Of a stretch of DNA of 8,581 nt, positions 6,927-8,581 are shown piece by piece. The notes under the pieces were generated by a model. That model was given only the letters and a program-made list of their open reading frames with translations. It did no database searches and had not been told where the DNA came from. The stretch is from the NCBI GenBank assembly GCA_946405475.1, contig CAMJHI010000081.1, forward strand, positions 1 to 8,581, written 5' to 3'. Position numbers and translations under genes: made by a program. Origin of the DNA: an uncultured Clostridia bacterium (lineage in GTDB: Bacteria > Bacillota > Clostridia > Oscillospirales > Acutalibacteraceae). How positions within the stretch are numbered: position 1 is the first letter of the stretch; each line of letters starts with the position of its first letter.

Positions 6927-7613
6927 ATGGTATATATCACCGGCGACCTCCACGGCGATCTGGACCGGCTGGAGGCCATCAGGCTCAAAAAAGGCGACAC
7001 GCTCATCGTGTGCGGCGACTTCGGCTTTGTGTGGGACGGAAGCGCCGCGGAAGAAAAAACGCTGCGCCGGCTGGGCAAAAAGAAATGGAACATCTGCTTC
7101 ATCGACGGCACGCACGAGGGCTTCGACCTGCTGGACGAATACGACGTGGGCGTGTTCTGCGGCGGCAAGGCGCACAACATCAGCGGCAACCTGTACCACC
7201 TCATGCGCGGTCAGATCTTTTCGATCGAGGGCGAAACTTATTTCACCATGGGCGGCGGCGAAAGCCCCGACATCGACCTGCTGTTTGAAAACGGCGCCTG
7301 GTCGCGCCGGGAAGCGCCGAGCAGCGCGGAAATGACCGAGGGCTTGGAAAACATGGAAAAGTGCGGCTGCAAGGTCGACTACATCGTCACCCATGAGCCG
7401 CCCGCCAAAATCAAAAGCTTTCTGAGCCTGAAAAGCGAACGGCCCGCGAACATCACGGGGCTCAACGCCTATTTCGACGAGCTGAACAATTCCTGCGAAT
7501 ACAAGCGCTGGTTCTTCGGCAGCATGCACCTGGACAAGCGCGTGTCCACCTCGTGCATCGCCGTGTTCAAAAAAGTGATCTGCGCGCAAACCGGCGAAAA
7601 CATGACGTTTTAA
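6927..7613 (+). CDS. Calcineurin-like metallophosphoesterase with an altered second metal site
   Basis: This 228-residue cytosolic protein belongs to the metallophosphoesterase superfamily, whose members hydrolyse phosphomonoesters or diesters with a two-metal centre. The substrate is not evident. Motifs in order: GDLHG at 6-10 (D7, H9), GDFGFVWDG at 30-38 (D31), GTHE at 61-64 (H63), THE at 155-157 (H156) and GSMH at 198-201 (H201). By the usual scheme, metal-1 ligands D7, H9, D31 and H201 are present, as is the catalytic H63. The metal-2 Asn of GNHE is Thr62, and the first His of GHxH is Ser199. The overall form (an MVYITGD start, FGFVWDG, a GGGESPDID loop, DYIVTHEPP) matches a common Firmicute family of about 230-residue phosphoesterases. 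The ATG at 6927 follows AAGGGA (6911-6916) by 10 bases. It is monocistronic, ending at the 7630-7660 terminator. Confidence 0.92.
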   Translation: MVYITGDLHGDLDRLEAIRLKKGDTLIVCGDFGFVWDGSAAEEKTLRRLGKKKWNICFIDGTHEGFDLLDEYDVGVFCGGKAHNISGNLYHLMRGQIFSIEGETYFTMGGGESPDIDLLFENGAWSRREAPSSAEMTEGLENMEKCGCKVDYIVTHEPPAKIKSFLSLKSERPANITGLNAYFDELNNSCEYKRWFFGSMHLDKRVSTSCIAVFKKVICAQTGENMTF

Positions 7614-7629
7614 TAAGTGATTTCTGCGG

Positions 7630-7660
7630 AAAGAGCGCTGATTTGTCGGCGCTCTTTTTT
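7630..7660 (+). terminator. Intrinsic terminator of the metallophosphoesterase gene
   Basis: AAAGAGCGC (7630-7638) pairs perfectly with GCGCTCTTT (7649-7657). A T-G and a G-C pair can extend the stem to leave a loop of about 6 bases, and a run of six T's follows (7655-7660). It begins 17 bases after the stop codon. The minus-strand version has only three T's after its stem, so it is mainly rightward. Confidence 0.9.
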
Positions 7661-7879
7661 AATTCGGAATTCGGAGTTCGGAATGCGGAATTGTGGGTCG
7701 CTTCGCTCCGAATTGTATTGATCCATTTGCCCGAAAGTTTTAGCACATCAGGAAGCGCGATCCAAATTCGTGCCGAGAGAAAAGCAATATTATACTCTTT
7801 TGCTCTTTGCTGGTTCTTCCGGCAAAGCTCGTCCGATCGCAAATAATTCCGAATTCCGCATTCATAATTCCGCATTCAT
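7661..7879. repeat. MITE-like element with heptamer-built inverted terminal arms
   Basis: The left arm (7661-7692) is four tandem heptamers of consensus AATTCGG plus AATT. The right arm (7845-7879) is five heptamers, AATTCCG three times and CATTCAT twice. The innermost 32 bases of the arms match in inverted orientation at 26 of 32 positions. They enclose a core of about 152 bases (7693-7844) that starts GTGGGTCGCTTCGCTCCG and carries no recognisable gene. The element occupies the whole gap between the terminator T-run and the permease stop codon, and its right end overlaps that TGA. No transposase is present and no clear target-site duplication is seen. From memory, similar sequence is common between genes in Clostridia, but I could not check this. 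Confidence 0.75.
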
Positions 7880-8581
7880 TTTGCCCGTTTGATTTTTCCC
7901 GCGATCACAAAGGCAAGGAACGCCAGCGCGTTCACCGCCACGACCGTCGCGCCGGTGGGCAGGTCGAAGTGGAACGCTGCGAGGAAGCCGATAAAAAAGC
8001 AAAGCGCGGAAACGGCGGCGGAGGAGAGCACCACGCCGCGGAACGAGCGGAACACGCGCATGGAGGTGAGCGACGGAAAGATGAGGAGGGAGGAAATGAG
8101 GATGACGCCCATCAGGCGCATGCCCACCACCACGGTCACCGCCGTGAGCAGCGCCACCACAGTGTTGTAAAAGCCGACCCGCGTGCCGGTGGCTTTGGCA
8201 AAGCTCTCGTCGAACGTGGCGGAAAAAATGCCGTTATAGAGCAGCACGTAAAGCAGCAGCACCACGACGGACATGATCACGCTCACGGCCACGTCGTTTT
8301 TGTCAATGGCGACGATGCTGCCGAACATGTAGCTGCCCACGTCGATGTTGACGTTGCCGGCCAGCTTCACCGTGAGCACGCCCACGGCAATGGCGGTACC
8401 GGAAATGAGCGCAATGGCCGAGTCGCCGTTGATGCGGCTCGAACGGCTGATGCGCAGCAGGCAGTAGGCCGACACGATCACCACGGGGATGGCGACCTTC
8501 AGCGGCGCGGCGCCCATAGCGGCCGCCACGCACAGCGCGCCGTAGCCCACATGACTGAGCCCGTCGCCGATCATGGAAAAG
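7876..8581 (-). CDS. ABC-3 family metal-ion (zinc/manganese) transporter permease, 5' end outside the window
   Basis: The C-terminal 234 residues of a polytopic permease that, with an ATPase and a metal-binding lipoprotein, imports Zn2+ or Mn2+ (ZnuB/AdcB/MntB family). The frame stays open to the window edge (Phe-Ser before MIGDGLSH), so the Met at 8574 is internal, not the start. Numbering from that Met, family signatures are IGDGLSH (2-8), VGSYMFGSI (79-87), FDESFAKATG (121-130), MGVILISSLLIFPS (155-168) and DLPTGATVVAVNA (204-216). About six hydrophobic helices are visible before a basic KIKRAK tail. A full-length family member is about 270-290 residues, so roughly 40-50 are missing. Its partners are probably to the right. 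It converges on the metallophosphoesterase, and its TGA lies in the heptamer-armed repeat. Zinc versus manganese cannot be decided here. Confidence 0.94.
   Translation of the reverse strand, partial: FSMIGDGLSHVGYGALCVAAAMGAAPLKVAIPVVIVSAYCLLRISRSSRINGDSAIALISGTAIAVGVLTVKLAGNVNIDVGSYMFGSIVAIDKNDVAVSVIMSVVVLLLYVLLYNGIFSATFDESFAKATGTRVGFYNTVVALLTAVTVVVGMRLMGVILISSLLIFPSLTSMRVFRSFRGVVLSSAAVSALCFFIGFLAAFHFDLPTGATVVAVNALAFLAFVIAGKIKRAK

Noticed and set aside
2500..7335. A plus-strand frame open for 1611 codons across two minus-strand genes and into the metallophosphoesterase
   Set aside because: It lies antisense to the GH38 and carboxypeptidase genes, which have full sets of catalytic motifs, and then runs out of frame through the phosphoesterase. 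Its composition (rich in Ala, Val, Gly, His, Arg) is the usual mirror of GC-biased codons. No domain is recognisable.
6882..7589. A 235-codon minus-strand frame opposite the metallophosphoesterase
   Set aside because: It is an antisense shadow of a well-supported gene and overlaps the carboxypeptidase promoter region.
7567..7875. A 102-codon minus-strand frame starting directly after the permease stop and crossing the heptamer-armed element
   Set aside because: It has no ribosome-binding site, its ends translate the repeat arms, and it runs through the terminator and into the antisense of the phosphoesterase 3' end. It is most likely a repeat-derived spurious frame.
7661..7879. CRISPR array or insertion sequence in the 7.7-7.9 kb repeat
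   Set aside because: The units are 7 bases with no spacers, and the core encodes no transposase.

Overview
The window looks like chromosomal DNA from a GC-rich, probably gut-associated Clostridia-type Firmicute (Oscillospirales or a similar group). This rests on gene content, AGGAGG-like ribosome-binding sites, strong G/C bias at third codon positions and Firmicute-style protein variants. It is an inference: no rRNA or other phylogenetic marker is present.

Layout. Four genes run leftward on the minus strand from about 6843 to the left edge: a membrane-anchored D-Ala-D-Ala carboxypeptidase (6843-5458), a cytosolic GH38 alpha-mannosidase (5430-2341), a cytosolic GH78-type (alpha-L-rhamnosidase-like) glycosidase (2229-118), and the first 35 codons of a secreted protein (106 to beyond the left edge). 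Gaps are 27, 111 and 11 bases and no convincing intrinsic terminator lies between them, so they may form one transcript. The two glycosidases lack signal peptides and would act on sugars already taken up by the cell. Divergently, a calcineurin-like metallophosphoesterase (6927-7613) runs rightward and ends in a clear intrinsic terminator (7630-7660). Facing it from the right is the C-terminal part of an ABC-3 family zinc/manganese permease (7876 to beyond 8581).

The most unusual content is between genes. Two inverted-repeat elements are built from tandem 7-base units. One (2251-2311) has four GGATAGC-like heptamers, a 5-base centre and four inverted heptamers. The other (7661-7879) has heptamer arms of consensus AATTCGG around a core of about 152 bases. 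The heptamer sequences differ but the design is the same, and both lie directly 3' of a minus-strand stop codon. They look like a REP/MITE-like class of heptad-built palindromes. The other notable observation is in the metallophosphoesterase: both residues that normally bind only the second metal have changed (Asn to Thr62, His to Ser199), while the first metal site is intact.

No RNA genes, CRISPR array, phage genes or transposase genes were seen.
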